In this document: positions 43,761 through 53,532 of the stretch, one piece after another
Layout of the letters: the number at the start of each line of letters is the position of its first letter
Numbering within the stretch: position 1 is the stretch's first letter
Assembly: GCF_002582035.1 (NCBI RefSeq)
Contig: NZ_NUQE01000094.1
Span: forward strand, 1-64,000
Length of the DNA: 64,000 nt
Reading direction: 5' to 3'
Origin: Bacillus pseudomycoides
GTDB taxonomy: Bacteria; Bacillota; Bacilli; Bacillales; Bacillaceae_G
The notes under the pieces: model-generated
Databases searched by the model: none
Seen by the model: only the letters and a program-made list of their open reading frames with translations
What the model was told of the DNA's origin: nothing
Program-made: the position numbers and the translations under genes

Positions 43761-45216
43761 ACATAAACTCCAGTTTTTCAATAATTTCTTTCGCTTCTGC
43801 CCGTGCAACTTTCCCACTGCTTGTATGAGGAATTACATCTACCAAATACCATTCTTTCGGAATTTTATAGGAAGATAACTTTTCAAAACAAAATGCCTTC
43901 AGCTCTTGTTTTGATACCGCTCCTTTAACCAACACTACCGGTTTTTCTCCCCAATACATATCTTTTTTACCAACAACTACTGCTTCATCAACATTTGGAT
44001 GCATCTGCAATACACGTTCAATTTCTTCTGGAAAGATGTTGATTCCACCATATATAATCATATTTTTTTCTCGTCCTATAATATATAAAAATCCATCTTC
44101 ATCAACATACCCCACGTCATGAACTGTCATCCATCCATCACTCGTTACATGACAAATTGGTGCATCATCTATTATATACCCCATAAAAAACTGTTCACTC
44201 TTCACATAAATTGTGCCGACTTTTCCTTGCTCGACTTCTTGCCCTTCCCCATTACGAATACTAATTTTCACATTATGACATGGTCTTCCAACTGAAGATG
44301 GCTTATTTTCATTATCATGATGTGATAGTGCTGTAACAAAGCTTAATTCAGACGCGCCATAAAATTCGTATCGCTTTGCCTTTGGAAAGACCTGTTTTAT
44401 TTTTTGCTTTGCTTCAGCTTCCCATTTTGCACCTGAGGAAATAATCTTTATCTCTCGTTCTATAACTCTTTTTTCTTTGTATAAGGATTCTAGCATTGTT
44501 GGAACTGTATACATAACAGAAATAGATTCCTTCTCTAATATTGAAAGAACACGGTTTGGAATGAACTTTTCTGTCATATATATCGTTTGTCCTAAAAATA
44601 AAGCACTCATTGCACCGTATAAAAAGAGAGAGTGAACGAACGTTCCCACGAGCAATACTGCTTCATCCTTTTGCATATGAAAATCATGAACGTTACAAGC
44701 AAAGCTTTCTACCCATGATTGTTGTGAACGAAGAAACGCTTTTGCTTTTCCGGTTGATCCTGATGTAAATCCCATATAAAAAGGTAACTCTCCTACCTTT
44801 TCTACACAATTTACTGTACTAGAAGTATTTGTTATTCTTTCAGACCACGTACTGATAGAAAATACTTTACTATTTGTTTGAGGCAACTGATCACGTTTAT
44901 GCTGTGCTACAACTATAATAGAAGGCTGTACGATATGTAATCGTTCCTCAAGTTCATGAATATTCCACTTTGGATCAAGTGGTACACAAATCCACCCTGC
45001 CATAGCAGATCCAGCAAAAATTTGTAAAAATCCCACACTATTATCAAGCAAAATCGCAATCTTTTTATTACTTGATTCTTCCTCGCGAAGCCAATTGGCA
45101 ACTTGGCAAACAGATAGATGCCACTCTTTGTATGTAACTGCTCTATCTTTTATTTTTATTGCAATTTTATCCGGTTGATATTGAGCATGCGCTGCATACG
45201 TTCTTGTAATTCCCAC
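43753..45216 (-). CDS. yhfT: AMP-dependent acyl-CoA ligase (YhfT-like)
   Basis: 487 residues with a GTG start after AGGAAG. Adenylation motifs: FYMGFTSGSTGKAKAFLRSQ (P-loop), YEFYGASELSFVTALS, VHDVGYVDEDGFLYIIGREK and C-terminal Lys in PHTSSGKVARAEAKEI. Activates a carboxylic acid to its CoA ester. Translationally coupled to yhfS and downstream of bioY. Shared BirA-type control suggests a biotin-related acyl substrate such as pimelate, which is an inference. Confidence 0.88.
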   Translation of the reverse strand: MGITRTYAAHAQYQPDKIAIKIKDRAVTYKEWHLSVCQVANWLREEESSNKKIAILLDNSVGFLQIFAGSAMAGWICVPLDPKWNIHELEERLHIVQPSIIVVAQHKRDQLPQTNSKVFSISTWSERITNTSSTVNCVEKVGELPFYMGFTSGSTGKAKAFLRSQQSWVESFACNVHDFHMQKDEAVLLVGTFVHSLFLYGAMSALFLGQTIYMTEKFIPNRVLSILEKESISVMYTVPTMLESLYKEKRVIEREIKIISSGAKWEAEAKQKIKQVFPKAKRYEFYGASELSFVTALSHHDNENKPSSVGRPCHNVKISIRNGEGQEVEQGKVGTIYVKSEQFFMGYIIDDAPICHVTSDGWMTVHDVGYVDEDGFLYIIGREKNMIIYGGINIFPEEIERVLQMHPNVDEAVVVGKKDMYWGEKPVVLVKGAVSKQELKAFCFEKLSSYKIPKEWYLVDVIPHTSSGKVARAEAKEIIEKLEFMYE

Positions 45217-45245
45217 CTATTCCACTTCCTTTTCTATAACAAAAA

Positions 45246-45267
45246 GAAACACGTTTTAACGTGTTTC
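45246..45267 (-). terminator. Terminator/attenuator between bioY and yhfT
   Basis: GAAACACGTT and AACGTGTTTC are exact complements around two bases. It overlaps the bioY stop and is followed on the minus strand by TTTTTGTT. Since yhfT has no clear promoter of its own it may only partly terminate. Confidence 0.7.
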
Positions 45268-45816
45268 ATAATTTGTACTATAAATTGTTCGTTTCAATGA
45301 ACGTTGTAATCTCGTAACAAGAATTGCCGCAAATACAGCCTTCAATATATCTCCCGGTAAGAACACAACACTTAATTTTGCTGCTTTGACTACACTTATA
45401 TCCATCACAAAGGCTTGTACGATAATACCAAAGAAATATACAACGAAAATACCACCAAAAATATTAATTAAAAATGATTTCAGAAATGATACGTTGCGAA
45501 GGCGTTCTGTGAAATATCCAACAACAAATGCTCCGATTACATATCCCATTAAATAACCGGCACTTGGGCCTACAAAAACTGAAAATCCACCGCGTCCTCC
45601 AGCCAACAACGGTGCACCCGCTGCTACAACAAGTAAAAATACGAGTTGACTAAGAGCTCCCAAGCGAGATCCTAACAAACCACCCGAAAGCATAACACCA
45701 AGTGATTGTAATGTAATCGGTACAGGTGTAAATGATAACGCAATTGGCGGTATAAACCCTAGCACTGCCATAATAGCACTAAATAAAGCTACAAAAACTA
45801 AATTTCTTGTATTCAT
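45256..45816 (-). CDS. bioY: Biotin transporter BioY
   Basis: 186 residues, six helices, S-component of an ECF-type biotin importer. The family signature is seen in LSFTPVPITLQSLGVMLSGG and FVGPSAGYLMGYVIGAFVVG. GGAG RBS upstream. Preceded by a BirA-type operator at 45899-45929, so biotin-repressed import is expected. Confidence 0.95.
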   Translation of the reverse strand: MNTRNLVFVALFSAIMAVLGFIPPIALSFTPVPITLQSLGVMLSGGLLGSRLGALSQLVFLLVVAAGAPLLAGGRGGFSVFVGPSAGYLMGYVIGAFVVGYFTERLRNVSFLKSFLINIFGGIFVVYFFGIIVQAFVMDISVVKAAKLSVVFLPGDILKAVFAAILVTRLQRSLKRTIYSTNYETR

Positions 45817-45854
45817 ATTATATTTTCTCCTGTTTGTAAACTATAAATTAAAAT

Positions 45855-45886
45855 AAGGTAACATATCACATGTGATATGTTACCTT
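45855..45886. repeat. 32-bp perfect palindrome in the bioY promoter region
   Basis: AAGGTAACATATCACA (45855-45870) is followed immediately by its exact complement (45871-45886) with no loop. It contains the likely -10 (TAACAT on the minus strand). It could be a further operator or the terminator of the upstream ligase gene (ATTTTAATTT follows). Confidence 0.7.
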
Positions 45887-45898
45887 GCTCTTTTTATA

Positions 45899-45929
45899 TT
45901 GTCAACCATTATTTAATTATAGTTAACAT
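45899..45929 (-). promoter_or_regulatory. BirA-type operator and promoter of bioY
   Basis: TTGTCAAC, a 15-bp spacer and GTTAACAT match the BirA box of bacilli (TTGTTAAC-N14-16-GTTAACAA). On the minus strand one half-site contains TTGACA, a perfect -35, with TAACAT 17 bp on as -10. BirA loaded with biotinyl-AMP would cover the -35. Confidence 0.75.
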
Positions 45930-45935
45930 TCACTT

Positions 45936-47549
45936 TCAATCTTCTATATAATATTGCTCCAATTCTTTTCGAAGTGCTTGCTTTAAAAACTTTCCGACTG
46001 AAGTTTTCGGAATTTCTTTCATAAAGACAATCTCATCTGGTAGCCACCATTTTGCAAATTGTGGTTTTAAAAAGTCATATAATTCTTCTTTTGTAACAGA
46101 TTTATCTTGTTTTACAACAATGCATGCAACAGGACGTTCTTGCCACTGTTTATGCGGTACTGCAACAACAGCTGCTTCAAATACTGCTTCATGCGCCATC
46201 AAGGCATTTTCTAAGTCAACAGATGAAATCCATTCTCCTCCGCTTTTAATCACATCTTTCGTTCGATCCACAATTTTAATACATCCTTCTTCATCAACCG
46301 TAACGACATCTCCAGTATATAACCACCCATCTCGAAATCCCTCTGCTGTTCGTTCATCTTTATAATAACTTGCCGCAATCCATGGAGCACGCAGGCATAG
46401 CTCCCCCATTTCTTGACCGTCCCATGCTACATCTCCGTTTTCTCCAATAACTTTCATTTCAACACCAGGTACTAAATAGCCTTGCTTCGCACGAATCGTA
46501 AGTTGCTCTTCATACGGTAATTCACATTGATAACTTTTCAACCGTGCAAGTGTGACTAGTGGACTTGTTTCTGTCATCCCATACGCATGCACGAATGGAA
46601 CATTATATTTTTGTTCAAATGCAGCAATGACACTTTTCGGTGCAGCTGCACCGCCGCATAAAATTCGTTTTATATTTGATAGATCATAACGATTCTTTTC
46701 TAATTCTTGCAGAACACCAAGCCAAATTGTTGGTACACCAGCTGCTATTGTTACTTTTTCTTCCTGCATCATTTCTAATAAAATCTTCGGTGTAAACATC
46801 GGTCCAGGAAGAACTTGCTTTGATCCAAACCATGTTGCTGCAAACGGTAATCCCCAAGCGTTTACATGAAACATAGGAACAACTGGCATAGCAACATCAC
46901 TTTCAGAAAGTGCCGTTGTATCTGCAAGTCCAAGCGTCATGCTATGCAAAACAGTGCTGCGATGTGTATATACGACGCCTTTCGGATTACCTGTTGTAGC
47001 AGACGTATAACACATTCCCGCTGGCATATTTTCATCGATATCATTTAAAAACGAAAAATTAGGATTTCCTTCTTCAAGAAGTTGTTCATAGTGGTATACA
47101 GGTTGAAGTGAAGTTTCTGGAAGCTCTTTTTTATCGGTCATGATGATATAAGCTTGTACAGTTGATAATTCCTCCTGAATTTTCTCAACAAGCGGTACAA
47201 TATCTTCATCAATAAGTAAAATACGATCTTCTGCATGTTGGATAATATAAGAAATATGTTGAGAAGATAAGCGAATGTTAATTGTGTGCAGTACAGCACC
47301 AATACCCGGAATCGCAAAATATGATTCTACATGACGATGATGATTCCACGCCAGTGTGCCCACTCGTTCCCCTTGCTTCACACCTAGCTTTTGCAATGCA
47401 CTAGACAAACGTCTCGTTCGCTCCCCTAGTTCCTTATACGTTAGGCGTGTAATTGTACTATGTGTACGAGAAATAATTTCTTTCTTTGCAAATAACTTCT
47501 CTGCCCTTTCTATCATTGAGCTAATTGTTAATGGTACATCCATCATCAT
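45936..47549 (-). CDS. Long-chain fatty-acid-CoA ligase (LcfB-like)
   Basis: 537 residues. Motifs MCYTSATTGNPKGVVYTHRS (P-loop), VHAYGMTETSPLVTLARL, DGWLYTGDVVTVDEEGCIKI and PKTSVGKFLKQALRKEL (catalytic Lys) are complete. The 530-540 length and HRS-type P-loop are of the medium/long-chain acyl-CoA synthetase group. GGGGG lies 9 nt before the first ATG. Not part of the BirA unit, since the operator follows its stop. Confidence 0.9.
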   Translation of the reverse strand: MMMDVPLTISSMIERAEKLFAKKEIISRTHSTITRLTYKELGERTRRLSSALQKLGVKQGERVGTLAWNHHRHVESYFAIPGIGAVLHTINIRLSSQHISYIIQHAEDRILLIDEDIVPLVEKIQEELSTVQAYIIMTDKKELPETSLQPVYHYEQLLEEGNPNFSFLNDIDENMPAGMCYTSATTGNPKGVVYTHRSTVLHSMTLGLADTTALSESDVAMPVVPMFHVNAWGLPFAATWFGSKQVLPGPMFTPKILLEMMQEEKVTIAAGVPTIWLGVLQELEKNRYDLSNIKRILCGGAAAPKSVIAAFEQKYNVPFVHAYGMTETSPLVTLARLKSYQCELPYEEQLTIRAKQGYLVPGVEMKVIGENGDVAWDGQEMGELCLRAPWIAASYYKDERTAEGFRDGWLYTGDVVTVDEEGCIKIVDRTKDVIKSGGEWISSVDLENALMAHEAVFEAAVVAVPHKQWQERPVACIVVKQDKSVTKEELYDFLKPQFAKWWLPDEIVFMKEIPKTSVGKFLKQALRKELEQYYIED

Positions 47550-47650
47550 GTTTTTTGTCCCCCTTCATAAAAACGCTTTCATTTTTTTGAACAACTTCAT
47601 AGCGAAACAATTATAAAAAATAACAGCCACAACTTATTATTATTTACTTG

Positions 47651-49078
47651 TTACTTTACATGATCAGACACTCCATCTTTTTTCACTAATACTTTTCTTT
47701 CATTTGCTTTTTTCCAAACAAAATACCCTATTGTTACTACAAGTAAAAACGGAATACCCGTTGTAAGTGTTGATTTAAACATGTCAGTAAACCAAGTGGT
47801 TATTAAAATTGCAAACATTAATACGGCTCCTAATGTAGTTAAATATGGGTATCCCCACATACGAACTGGTAAATCCCTTCCTCCAGATGCAACCCACTTC
47901 TTTCGAAAATATAAATGAATAATAAAGATCATCATCCATGTAAACATAGCTCCGAACATTGAAATACCCATCATGAGCATGAATGCTTGATTCGGTGAGA
48001 CAATTGTTAAAATTGTTGCCAGCGCAATACCAATTGTTGAGAAGAACAAAGCTGAAACAGGAACTCCTCTCTTGCTTAGTTGACCAAACCTTGCCGGTGC
48101 ATAACCAGCTCTAGATAGCGAAAACATCATTCGAGTTGTAATATATAATTGACTATTCATTGAAGACAAAGCTGCGATTAAAACAACAAAATTCATAATG
48201 CCAGATGCACCTGGAATATTTAATAACTCCATTACTTTAACAAAAGGACTCTTATCAACACCAGCAGCTTTCCAAGGAACAATCATTAACATGAAAGCCA
48301 ATGTTAAAATATAAAAAATAATTAATCGATAAATAGTTGAACGAAGTGCTTTAGGAACTGCTTTCTCTGGATTCTTTGCTTCGCCAGCGGTTACAGCAAT
48401 CATTTCAATGCTTAAATAACTAAATAAAGCTACACAAACCGCAACCCACATGCCCCACCAACCATTTGGTAAAAATCCACCGGCATTTGTATAATTTTGA
48501 ATTCCTATTTCCGGATTCGTGTTAGTACCAAATACAACGTAAGCACTTAAAAGAATAAAACCAACAATAGCTACTATTTTAATCATTGAAAACCAATATT
48601 CAATCGTTCCAAATAAACTTACACTAGTGGCATTCACAAAAATAAGTAACGCTGAAAAGAGAATAACCCACATCCAACCAGGGGCAGTAGGAAACCAATA
48701 TTTCATATACACTGAAACCGCTGTTACTTCAGTTCCGACCGCCACTACAATACTTGCCCAATATGCATAGCGCACTGTAAAACCTGCCCAGGGACCTATG
48801 TAATGTTCAGCATATGCTCCAAATGACCCAGAAGTAGGGTGCGCTACTGTCATTTCTGCTAGACACCCCATTAATAAAAAAGCAATAATCGCCCCTATCC
48901 CATAACTAAGTATTACGCTGGGACCAGCTAAGCCAATAGCCATTCCACTTCCTAAAAATAAACCTGTTCCAATTGCTCCGCCGATTGCAATCATAGACAG
49001 CTGCCTCGTAGATAGTCCGCGGTGCAAGCCTTTCTCTCTTTCCATAATTTCTTGAAAATGCGCTTCTTCTTTCTCCAT
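47651..49078 (-). CDS. Amino-acid permease (APC superfamily)
   Basis: 475 residues from MEKEEAHFQEIMEREKGLHR, with GGGGGATT 4-5 nt upstream. Twelve helices; helix 1 signature RQLSMIAIGGAIGTGLFLGS and helix 3-6 pattern are of the AAT family (GabP, AroP, proline/GABA type). Proton symporter; the amino acid cannot be told. Confidence 0.9.
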   Translation of the reverse strand: MEKEEAHFQEIMEREKGLHRGLSTRQLSMIAIGGAIGTGLFLGSGMAIGLAGPSVILSYGIGAIIAFLLMGCLAEMTVAHPTSGSFGAYAEHYIGPWAGFTVRYAYWASIVVAVGTEVTAVSVYMKYWFPTAPGWMWVILFSALLIFVNATSVSLFGTIEYWFSMIKIVAIVGFILLSAYVVFGTNTNPEIGIQNYTNAGGFLPNGWWGMWVAVCVALFSYLSIEMIAVTAGEAKNPEKAVPKALRSTIYRLIIFYILTLAFMLMIVPWKAAGVDKSPFVKVMELLNIPGASGIMNFVVLIAALSSMNSQLYITTRMMFSLSRAGYAPARFGQLSKRGVPVSALFFSTIGIALATILTIVSPNQAFMLMMGISMFGAMFTWMMIFIIHLYFRKKWVASGGRDLPVRMWGYPYLTTLGAVLMFAILITTWFTDMFKSTLTTGIPFLLVVTIGYFVWKKANERKVLVKKDGVSDHVK

Positions 49079-49211
49079 ATAATCCCCCATTCCTACTAAA
49101 TTAATAAAAACTTAGATTAGTATAAAAATAGAATGAGTTTTTTGTCAATATTTTTAGAAAATTTAGATAAATATTTATAAATTTTTTTCTTGTCTTCACC
49201 TTTAAAAAACA

Positions 49212-49245
49212 AACGGAAGAGTAAGCTCTATATTACTCTTCCGTT
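49212..49245 (-). terminator. Terminator overlapping the GNAT stop
   Basis: AACGGAAGAGTAA and its exact complement flank an 8-nt loop; the stop codon is part of the stem. Confidence 0.75.
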
Positions 49246-49808
49246 TTGGCATTGTATTCATCTTGCAAAATAGCATACATTTTCGTATCCCGATATGCCC
49301 CTTTCACAAACATATCTTTTCGCAACGTTCCCTCATATTGCATTCCTAAACGTTTCATCACTCGTTCTGATTGTACATTACTAGCATGACATCCTGCTTC
49401 AATACGGTTTAACTGTAATACTTCAAATCCATAATGGATACATGCCTTTGCTGCTTCTGTCGCAATGCCTCGTCCCCAATAGTCTGGCGATAATGCATAA
49501 GCCAGCTCTGCCTTATGATGACTCTCTTCATAATCGATAAAACCGCACGTCCCAATAATCTTTTTTTCTTCTTTCAGTTCGATTCCGTAAGTCGCCATCT
49601 CTCCATTTTCATATTGATCTAAGATTGATTGTACAAATATTTGTGAGTCCTGTAATGTTTCATGCGGATACCATACTGTATACGTTGAAATTTTGGTATT
49701 TGAAGCATATTCAAATACATCAAGAGCATCTTGTATTGTTAACGGCCGTAAACATAATCGTTCTGTAGTGAGTGTTGGATATTTTTCTGAGATATTTCTA
49801 TACTTCAT
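49233..49808 (-). CDS. GNAT acetyltransferase, RimJ/RimL type
   Basis: 191 residues. TERLCLRPLTIQDALDVFEY, ELAYALSPDYWGRGIATEAA (acetyl-CoA loop WGRGIAT) and CHASNVQSERVMKRLGMQYE are diagnostic of the RimJ/RimL group acetylating ribosomal proteins or amino groups of small molecules. Target unknown. Confidence 0.9.
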   Translation of the reverse strand: MKYRNISEKYPTLTTERLCLRPLTIQDALDVFEYASNTKISTYTVWYPHETLQDSQIFVQSILDQYENGEMATYGIELKEEKKIIGTCGFIDYEESHHKAELAYALSPDYWGRGIATEAAKACIHYGFEVLQLNRIEAGCHASNVQSERVMKRLGMQYEGTLRKDMFVKGAYRDTKMYAILQDEYNAKTEE

Positions 49809-49832
49809 TCATGTCAGTTCCTTTCTACATTC

Positions 49833-50846
49833 CTACTTAAAATGCTGTGTAATTACTCCTTTACCCTCTTCTACTTCAATTTCTGCAAATGACCCGTTTA
49901 TAAATGTAATTTGCGGAGGCTTATGACCGCAGTCTACATCATAAATAATTGGAATTTGTAGCTCATCAGTAAGTTCTTGATATACATCTTCAGCGGTATA
50001 TTCATTCACTGGATGATTTGCAGCACTGCGGCCAAATAAAATACCTGAACAATTATCAAACCAACCTGCTAGTTTCATTTGAACTAATGAACGTCGTAAA
50101 TCAGTAGTAGTTAACTCACAATTTTCAAAGTACCAAATGAAAGGATCGTCATTAAAATGTTTCTTCCTAAAATCTTGCACGTTACCAAACGGAGTACCAA
50201 TGAGGTGTCTAATCACATCGATACAGCCACCTAGCAACCGACCTGCAATTTTTACATTTTTATTTGGAATTGTTTTCCAATTTGTATCTTCTGTTAAATG
50301 AAAAACACACGGAGATGGATTATTATGCTGCCATTTCTTTTGATATTTCTCTGAGGAGTATTGGGTAATTGAAGAACCTGTTTCTGTTGATAAAACTGTT
50401 TGCCACATTGCTGTTGTATCATCGGAGTATTCGCCTCTTAAATCTACTAAATTTGTTCCGTGAGCAGTCGCTATTCCTGTATTTAAAGTTATTACTAACA
50501 ATAAAGTACTTGTGTCTGAGTACCCTAATACCCATTTCTTATTTATCTTTTCAAAATCAATTTCTTCTAGTATTTCAATTAACAGTTCCCCGCCCCAAGG
50601 AGGAATAATCATATCAATTTTTTCATCTTGCATCATTTCAATAAATTCATTTGCTCTCTTTTTCGCACTAGAAGACTTAGCTTTCTCTTGTGTCCAAACT
50701 GTTTCTCCGCAAACGACTGTATATCCTTTTCTTTCCATATTTTCACAAGATTGTTTAAACATATTATGCAGCGCTACATCTACCCCAGACGAAGGTGCTG
50801 TTACACCAATCGTTGCCCCTTTTTGTAAAAACGGATATTTTATCAT
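49833..50846 (-). CDS. S66 peptidase (LD-carboxypeptidase/MccF-like)
   Basis: 337 residues. GATIGVTAPSSGVD at the start, IIPPWGGELLIEIL, catalytic Ser in VLGYSDTSTLLL, Glu/His dyad in AGRLLGGCIDVIRHLIGTPF-like and YDVDCGHKPPQITF. Members cleave LD-peptide bonds in murein recycling or inactivate microcin C-type aminoacyl nucleotides; length and motifs favour the MccF branch, but this is not certain. Confidence 0.87.
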   Translation of the reverse strand: MIKYPFLQKGATIGVTAPSSGVDVALHNMFKQSCENMERKGYTVVCGETVWTQEKAKSSSAKKRANEFIEMMQDEKIDMIIPPWGGELLIEILEEIDFEKINKKWVLGYSDTSTLLLVITLNTGIATAHGTNLVDLRGEYSDDTTAMWQTVLSTETGSSITQYSSEKYQKKWQHNNPSPCVFHLTEDTNWKTIPNKNVKIAGRLLGGCIDVIRHLIGTPFGNVQDFRKKHFNDDPFIWYFENCELTTTDLRRSLVQMKLAGWFDNCSGILFGRSAANHPVNEYTAEDVYQELTDELQIPIIYDVDCGHKPPQITFINGSFAEIEVEEGKGVITQHFK

Positions 50847-51143
50847 ATGTATTTCCCCATTCTTGTCTATATATCTGGATTTATATTCGTTGGACTATCA
50901 TCAAAGTCCTTCATTTCAAGCAGTCAAAACTGCTACAAATCATTGTTTCTTACCCTTAAAATCGTCTATTCATCAACTTAATTTAGAATGATAGACATTC
51001 ACATTTTGGATATGATAATCCCCTTATACAATGAAATATCGACAAAAATCTAAAAATTCAAAAAGGAAGCAGGATAAAACATGTCGTATTAAGTTAAGGA
51101 TAAAAATATTTTAAGTGATTAGGAGAGGCGGATAGGTAAAAAT

Positions 51144-51953
51144 ATGGAACATGTTATGAATGTAGAGTTAGCGAAGCGATTAGAGCAAGCTGAAATAGAT
51201 ATGATGTATTCGAGATTGAAAACCATTCAAGAACAAGAAAATAACCCAATGAAAATCGATATCCAAACTTTTGGAAGTGCAACGGCCTTCTCAGCAAAAG
51301 GAATCCCAGGCCCTTCTTTCAATACCGTAAAAGGTGTAACATTTACTGATACAAAGGAAATAGATGAGATAATCGATTATTACAAAGAACAAGAAATTCC
51401 TTGTCGCTTTGAAATAACTCCCGCCCATTCAACTCCTGAACTATTTGAGTATTTGTCCAAAAAAGGGTTTTATCAAACAGACTTTCATACCACTCTTTAC
51501 GGAAGCACGGATGCAACAAAAAATACTATTTCAAATGAAATCATTGTTCGAGATTTAGAAGAATATGAGTTTCACCTCTTCGGAGATATTTATGTAAAAA
51601 GCTTTGGTATGCCTACTTTCACCATAGATGGCGTTAGTCAAAATAACAAAGTGTTATATGGGAAAGAAGGCTGGCATTTCTATTTAGCTCTTATTGAAAA
51701 CACTCCAGCTGCAATTAGTGTTTTATATGCTAACAAAAGCATTGCTTCCTTAGCAGCTTCAGCTACCTTACCTCATTTACAAGGAAAAGGCTGTCAAACC
51801 GCTTTACTTAAGCAACGAATGAGTGCAGCCAAACAATTAGGGTGCGAATTAGTTGTTGGACAAGCACGTTTCGGAAGCATCAGCCAAAATAATATGGAAC
51901 GGGCTGGAATGAAAATTGCTTATACAAAAGCAATTTGGATGAAAAGAGGCTAA
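51144..51953 (+). CDS. GNAT family acetyltransferase
   Basis: 269 residues. The C-terminal 130 residues hold the GNAT core (SLAASATLPHLQGKGCQTAL, acetyl-CoA loop LQGKGCQT; then GQARFGSISQNNMERAGMKI). The N-terminal domain resembles the two-domain GNAT proteins of bacilli. RBS AGGAGAGG is about 14 nt upstream. Target unknown. Confidence 0.85.
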   Translation: MEHVMNVELAKRLEQAEIDMMYSRLKTIQEQENNPMKIDIQTFGSATAFSAKGIPGPSFNTVKGVTFTDTKEIDEIIDYYKEQEIPCRFEITPAHSTPELFEYLSKKGFYQTDFHTTLYGSTDATKNTISNEIIVRDLEEYEFHLFGDIYVKSFGMPTFTIDGVSQNNKVLYGKEGWHFYLALIENTPAAISVLYANKSIASLAASATLPHLQGKGCQTALLKQRMSAAKQLGCELVVGQARFGSISQNNMERAGMKIAYTKAIWMKRG

Positions 51954-51981
51954 CTCACTAAAATGCGAGTTAGCCTCTTTT
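51942..51981 (+). terminator. Terminator overlapping GNAT stop
   Basis: AAAAGAGGCTAACTC and its exact complement flank a 10-nt loop; the TAA stop is in the stem. Confidence 0.8.
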
Positions 51982-51996
51982 CTTTGTGTAAACTTG

Positions 51997-52242
51997 CTAC
52001 TTAACCGGTTTTTCTAATACATATAAATCTTCTTCTAAGTTTGTAAGTTTATCTGCGACAAGCTTTCTAGCGTCGCTTATCGCTTGATTATATATATGAG
52101 GCCCTAGTTCTTTTATCATTTCTTCAATTAAACGTTCCGCTTGAAAACGACCAATCTCTTCTAACCCTTCCTCTTCAAAAAACTGTTGAATATGTTCTAC
52201 AAGTGTTTCTTTTTTCTCGTTTGGTAATTTCACTAAAATCAT
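51997..52242 (-). CDS. DUF2164 family protein
   Basis: 81 residues from MILVKLPNEKKETLVEHIQQ, chosen because GGAG is 9 nt upstream. KLPNEKKE…FFEEEGLEEIGRFQAERLI and GPHIYNQAISDARK are the DUF2164 pattern. The amidase gene ends 2 bp upstream of its start, so the two are coupled. Function unknown. Confidence 0.85.
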   Translation of the reverse strand: MILVKLPNEKKETLVEHIQQFFEEEGLEEIGRFQAERLIEEMIKELGPHIYNQAISDARKLVADKLTNLEEDLYVLEKPVK

Positions 52243-52243
52243 G

Positions 52244-52717
52244 TTATAGAGCTCCTTTTTCATCATTTGATAGAACACAGCGTAATCCTGTCATTGAAAA
52301 ACGTGTTCCCGGACACGTTTTTGTTACCCAGTCTAACTCACGATGACCAAGAACCTGGTCACTATCCAAAGAAAACTGACGCATTAACTGTTTACATAGC
52401 CAATGCAAAGAAATCATTTGTACTGGTGTTGGATCATAGAAGTCAAAGTTACCAGACATGCAAATCCCTATACTCTCAGTATTATATCCTTTCGCGTGAG
52501 CTCCTATATATAGTCCTCGTCCTTCATAAATAGTACCATCTTCTTCAATAAAATAATTGTAGCCAATTCCACTCCAACTTTGACTATTTTGATGAAAATC
52601 ATGTGTCTTATATATATCCCATCCATTTTCCGCTGTATGATGAATAATAATTTTTGTAACAGCTTGCAATGGTTGCAGCGGGTCGCGAAAAGATAGATTC
52701 GCTTTTTGAATACGCAT
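52244..52717 (-). CDS. N-acetylmuramoyl-L-alanine amidase (Amidase_2/PGRP fold)
   Basis: 157 residues without an evident signal peptide. Zinc ligands: His in KIIIHHTAENGWDIYKTHDF, and VLGHRELDWVTKTCPGTRF (His and Cys). Cleaves the lactyl-amide bond of peptidoglycan. Middle gene of phosphatase-amidase-DUF2164. Absence of a signal and of wall-binding repeats suggests either recycling or release by another route. Confidence 0.9.
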   Translation of the reverse strand: MRIQKANLSFRDPLQPLQAVTKIIIHHTAENGWDIYKTHDFHQNSQSWSGIGYNYFIEEDGTIYEGRGLYIGAHAKGYNTESIGICMSGNFDFYDPTPVQMISLHWLCKQLMRQFSLDSDQVLGHRELDWVTKTCPGTRFSMTGLRCVLSNDEKGAL

Positions 52718-52728
52718 AGTCTCACCCT

Positions 52729-53532
52729 TTACAGACGAATGATAATTGCCGTTTTATCATCTGGACGAACAAACTGTTTCGCTTCTAATTCTTCTATTAT
52801 TTGTACGTATTGTGTAATACCATGTTCCCACACAAATTGTGCACTTTTTTCTAGCTGCCACTCTGGATGAAACAAGCCATCTGAACAAATAAATAAATCC
52901 GTAATTTCTTGTCGTATAAGTTTCCCTTGCTGAATAAACAAGACTACTTCACTCATCCCATTTGCAACAGTATATCCGTTTGGCGTATTTGCCATATAAC
53001 GATTGTAGCTTAATTGTGCCTTTCTATCATCAAATATTGCTTCATTCGGAACAGAAAGTCCTTTTTTGCGGTCTTCTTCACGCTTTTTCTTTGCACGTTT
53101 ACTAATTCCTTTTACTGTGTCTTCCGTAAGCATTTGAACTGTTCCGTCAAAAAATTTAGCAACAATCATACAATCTCCAAGCTGCGCGTATTCTATTGTT
53201 TTATCTGTTAGATGAATAGCAGCAATACACGTACACCAAAGTTGATCTTTTTTTGTTGTATCAATATGATAGGATTGCATTTTTTCTTGCAACAACTGAT
53301 TTGCTTTAACAACTTCATTTTGTAATGAATCCACATCTAGAATAGATTCAAAGTGTTGCTGAAACAAATGCGAAGCTAAATACGCTCCATTATGGCCATT
53401 CTCATCTTGAAACTCAATAAGCGGAGTTGCCCCATCACACACGCCATATAACCTTAAACCTTCATTACAAATCAGTGCATCTTCACATTCTCTTTTCAAC
53501 GGACTCTTTTGCTGAAACACTTGAACTTCCAC
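52729..53532 (-). CDS. PP2C-family protein phosphatase-like protein
   Basis: 267 residues. ECEDALICNEGLRLYGVCDGAT contains the metal-binding Asp residues of the PP2C fold; CTCIAAIHLTDKTIEYAQLGDC and VANGMSEVVLF…FICSDGLF and RPDDKTAIIIRL are the later motifs. Acts on phospho-Ser/Thr or on small phosphoesters. 11 bp upstream of the amidase gene, so one operon. Substrate unknown. Confidence 0.85.
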   Translation of the reverse strand: MEVQVFQQKSPLKRECEDALICNEGLRLYGVCDGATPLIEFQDENGHNGAYLASHLFQQHFESILDVDSLQNEVVKANQLLQEKMQSYHIDTTKKDQLWCTCIAAIHLTDKTIEYAQLGDCMIVAKFFDGTVQMLTEDTVKGISKRAKKKREEDRKKGLSVPNEAIFDDRKAQLSYNRYMANTPNGYTVANGMSEVVLFIQQGKLIRQEITDLFICSDGLFHPEWQLEKSAQFVWEHGITQYVQIIEELEAKQFVRPDDKTAIIIRL

